Origin: Flavobacteriales bacterium
Lineage (GTDB): Bacteria; Bacteroidota; Bacteroidia; Flavobacteriales_G; Salibacteraceae
NCBI GenBank assembly: GCA_003499525.1
Contig: DNTB01000069.1
Coordinates: 62,001 to 126,000 of the forward strand
Length of the DNA stretch: 64,000 nucleotides
Reading direction: 5' to 3'
Part shown: positions 62,853-64,000 of the stretch, one piece after another
Layout: every line of letters starts with the position of its first letter
Numbering within the stretch: position 1 is the first letter of the stretch
Made by a program: the position numbers and the translations under genes
The notes under the pieces: generated by a model
What the model was told of the DNA's origin: nothing
The model's database searches: none
What the model saw: the letters and a program-made list of their open reading frames with translations, nothing else

Positions 62853-62876
62853 GTTCGTTCAGTCTAAAAAGTTGTT

Positions 62877-63221
62877 TTATCGCACTTTATCGACGACAGC
62901 TTTGAATGCTTCAGGATGATTCAAAGCAAGGTCGGCAAGTACTTTTCTATTGAGTTCGATATTGTTTTTAGCCAGTTTGCCCATAAACTCGGAATAGGAC
63001 ATTCCGTGTTCACGAACTCCGGCATTGATGCGTTGAATCCACAGAGCTCTAAAATTTCTCTTTTTCTGCTTACGTCCTTCATAAGCATAGGTCTGCGCTT
63101 TTTCAACTGCATTTTTTGATACTGTCCAGACATTTTTTCTTCGGCCAAAGTAACCTTTGGCTTCTTTCATTACTTTTTTACGTCTGGCTCTTTTTGCTAC
63201 GCTGTTTACTGATCTTGGCAT
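62877..63221 (-). CDS. rplT: 50S ribosomal protein L20
   Basis: 114 aa, basic. PRSVNSVAKRARRKKVMKEAKGYFGRRKNVWTVSKNAV and FRALWIQRINAGVREHGMSYSEFMGKL match L20 throughout. Assembly protein of the 50S; in many bacteria it represses its own operon. Third gene of infC-rpmI-rplT, followed by a terminator. Confidence 0.97.
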   Translation of the reverse strand: MPRSVNSVAKRARRKKVMKEAKGYFGRRKNVWTVSKNAVEKAQTYAYEGRKQKKRNFRALWIQRINAGVREHGMSYSEFMGKLAKNNIELNRKVLADLALNHPEAFKAVVDKVR

Positions 63222-63295
63222 TTCTTATTTGTTTTTTGGAATTAAGCGGTTACAAAAACACTTTGGGGCTCAATTCCGGGTTAAACACTAACCAA

Positions 63296-63493
63296 CTACT
63301 TTAACCGCAGTTGTTCTTTGATACTGTTCTCGTCTGCTTTATCCACCAATCCGGAATGAGTAAGATTTCTCTTTCTCTTTTTAGCCTTTTTGGTCAGAAT
63401 GTGCGACTTAAACGCATGTTTGCGTTTGATTTTTCCAGTACCGGTAAGCTTAAATCGCTTCTTGGCACTGGATTTAGTTTTCATTTTTGGCAT
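63296..63493 (-). CDS. rpmI: 50S ribosomal protein L35
   Basis: 65 aa, highly basic. PKMKTKSSAKKRFKLTGTGKIKRKHAFKSHILTKK is the L35 signature. 74 nt before rplT and 25 nt after infC. Confidence 0.97.
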   Translation of the reverse strand: MPKMKTKSSAKKRFKLTGTGKIKRKHAFKSHILTKKAKKRKRNLTHSGLVDKADENSIKEQLRLK

Positions 63494-63518
63494 TCTTCCT
63501 CTATTTATTTAAACTGAA

Positions 63519-64000
63519 CTAACTCTTTTTCGGTGCTATGAACATGATCATTCTCTTTCCTTCAAGCTCAGGCATCTTTTCAACAGTTCCATATTCTTCC
63601 AACTCTTGAGCCAGTTTTAAAAGCAAAATCTGGCCTTTTTCTTTGTACAATATGGACCTTCCTTTAAAAAACACATAGGCTTTAAGCTTGGAACCTTCTT
63701 TAAGAAAATTTATCGCATGTTTCTTTTTAAACTCAAAATCGTGATCATCTGTATTTGGACCAAACCTGATCTCTTTGATTACTACTTTCTGAGCTTTTGA
63801 TTTTATTTCTTTCTGTTTCTTCTTTTGGTCGTACAAGAACTTCTTGTAATCAATGATCTTGCAAACGGGTGGAGAAGCTTTGGCAGATATCTCAACCAGG
63901 TCTAACTCCTGCTCTGCAGCAAGCTGCAGCGCCTCTCGTAACGATACGACTTTTTGTTCGACATTCTCACCAACCAACCTCACAGGGTCAGCAGTGATGT
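63519..64000 (-). CDS. infC: Translation initiation factor IF-3 (N-terminus beyond window)
   Basis: The frame remains open to base 64000: residues ITADPVRLVGENVEQKVVSL at the edge are internal IF-3 sequence, so the start codon is outside. VGENVEQKVVSLREALQLAAEQELDLVEIS and KASPPVCKIIDYKKFLYDQKKKQKE end the N-domain and linker; KEIRFGPNTDDHDFEFKKKHAINFL begins the C-domain. A GTG at 63983 looks like a start but encodes the conserved Val of VRLVGENV. IF-3 checks initiator tRNA and start codon. Confidence 0.95.
   Translation of the reverse strand, partial: ITADPVRLVGENVEQKVVSLREALQLAAEQELDLVEISAKASPPVCKIIDYKKFLYDQKKKQKEIKSKAQKVVIKEIRFGPNTDDHDFEFKKKHAINFLKEGSKLKAYVFFKGRSILYKEKGQILLLKLAQELEEYGTVEKMPELEGKRMIMFIAPKKS

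Noticed and set aside
63519..63983. IF-3 starting at GTG 63983
   Set aside because: The frame is open beyond it and encodes family sequence upstream (ITADP), so the gene continues past the window edge.

Overview
The window comes from a member of the Bacteroidota, most likely the Flavobacteriales (order-level placement is inference). The sequence shows type IX secretion (T9SS) hallmarks: a type A sorting tail on a subtilase, a type B gliding-motility C-terminal domain on a PKD-repeat protein, a PorP/SprF partner and a PorE-like OmpA protein. SecD and SecF are fused. Glutamine synthetase is of the GSIII type, start codons lack Shine-Dalgarno motifs, and several genes carry the Bacteroidota -7 element TAnnTTTG, three of them with a -33 TTG/TTTG exactly 19 nt upstream. 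Nearly all of it is core chromosome; no phage, IS element, CRISPR array or origin was found.

Layout. 1-7.6 kb: a truncated glycosyltransferase and a sugar/Met-tRNA formyltransferase-like gene (minus), divergent murB, then minus-strand mdh and the pyrG-yidC-DUF6438 lipoprotein operon. 7.7-15.3 kb: a TonB-dependent receptor and holA (minus), a divergent unit of a small HSDR_N nuclease-like protein, a secreted subtilase and DUF5606, and a DCC-family protein. 15.3-24.2 kb: secDF, tatA, a Ca2+/Na+ antiporter, GSIII and a PorE-like OmpA protein. 24.2-33.5 kb: purM-prfA-pyrF-DUF2851-PspC-K+ channel, then an AGCS symporter, a helix-hairpin-helix membrane protein and an acyl-CoA dehydrogenase.

33.5-48.6 kb is the gene-expression core: rpsU, a Xer recombinase, hpf, tRNA-Thr/Tyr/Gly/Thr, tuf, tRNA-Trp, secE, nusG, rplKAJL, rpoBC and DUF3467. 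It contains several strong RNA hairpins (tuf/tRNA-Trp, nusG/rplK, rplL/rpoB, rpoC end). 48.5-54.9 kb: a patatin-barrel protein, a PLP beta-synthase and a LolC/E-like permease (minus), then a NamZ-like DUF1343 protein and bcp (plus). 54.9-64 kb: recA behind a near-perfect palindrome, a TPR lipoprotein, a PorP/SprF plus giant PKD adhesin-like pair (minus), and the rplT-rpmI-infC operon (minus, infC cut by the window edge).

I found no clear new multi-gene system. The best leads are regulatory (the recA-upstream palindrome, the rplL-rpoB hairpin, the overlapping divergent -7 boxes at holA) and small conserved proteins of unknown role fixed next to core genes: DUF3467 behind rpoC, the DUF6438 lipoprotein coupled to yidC, the orphan HSDR_N protein, and the PspC/K+ channel genes that abut in one frame.
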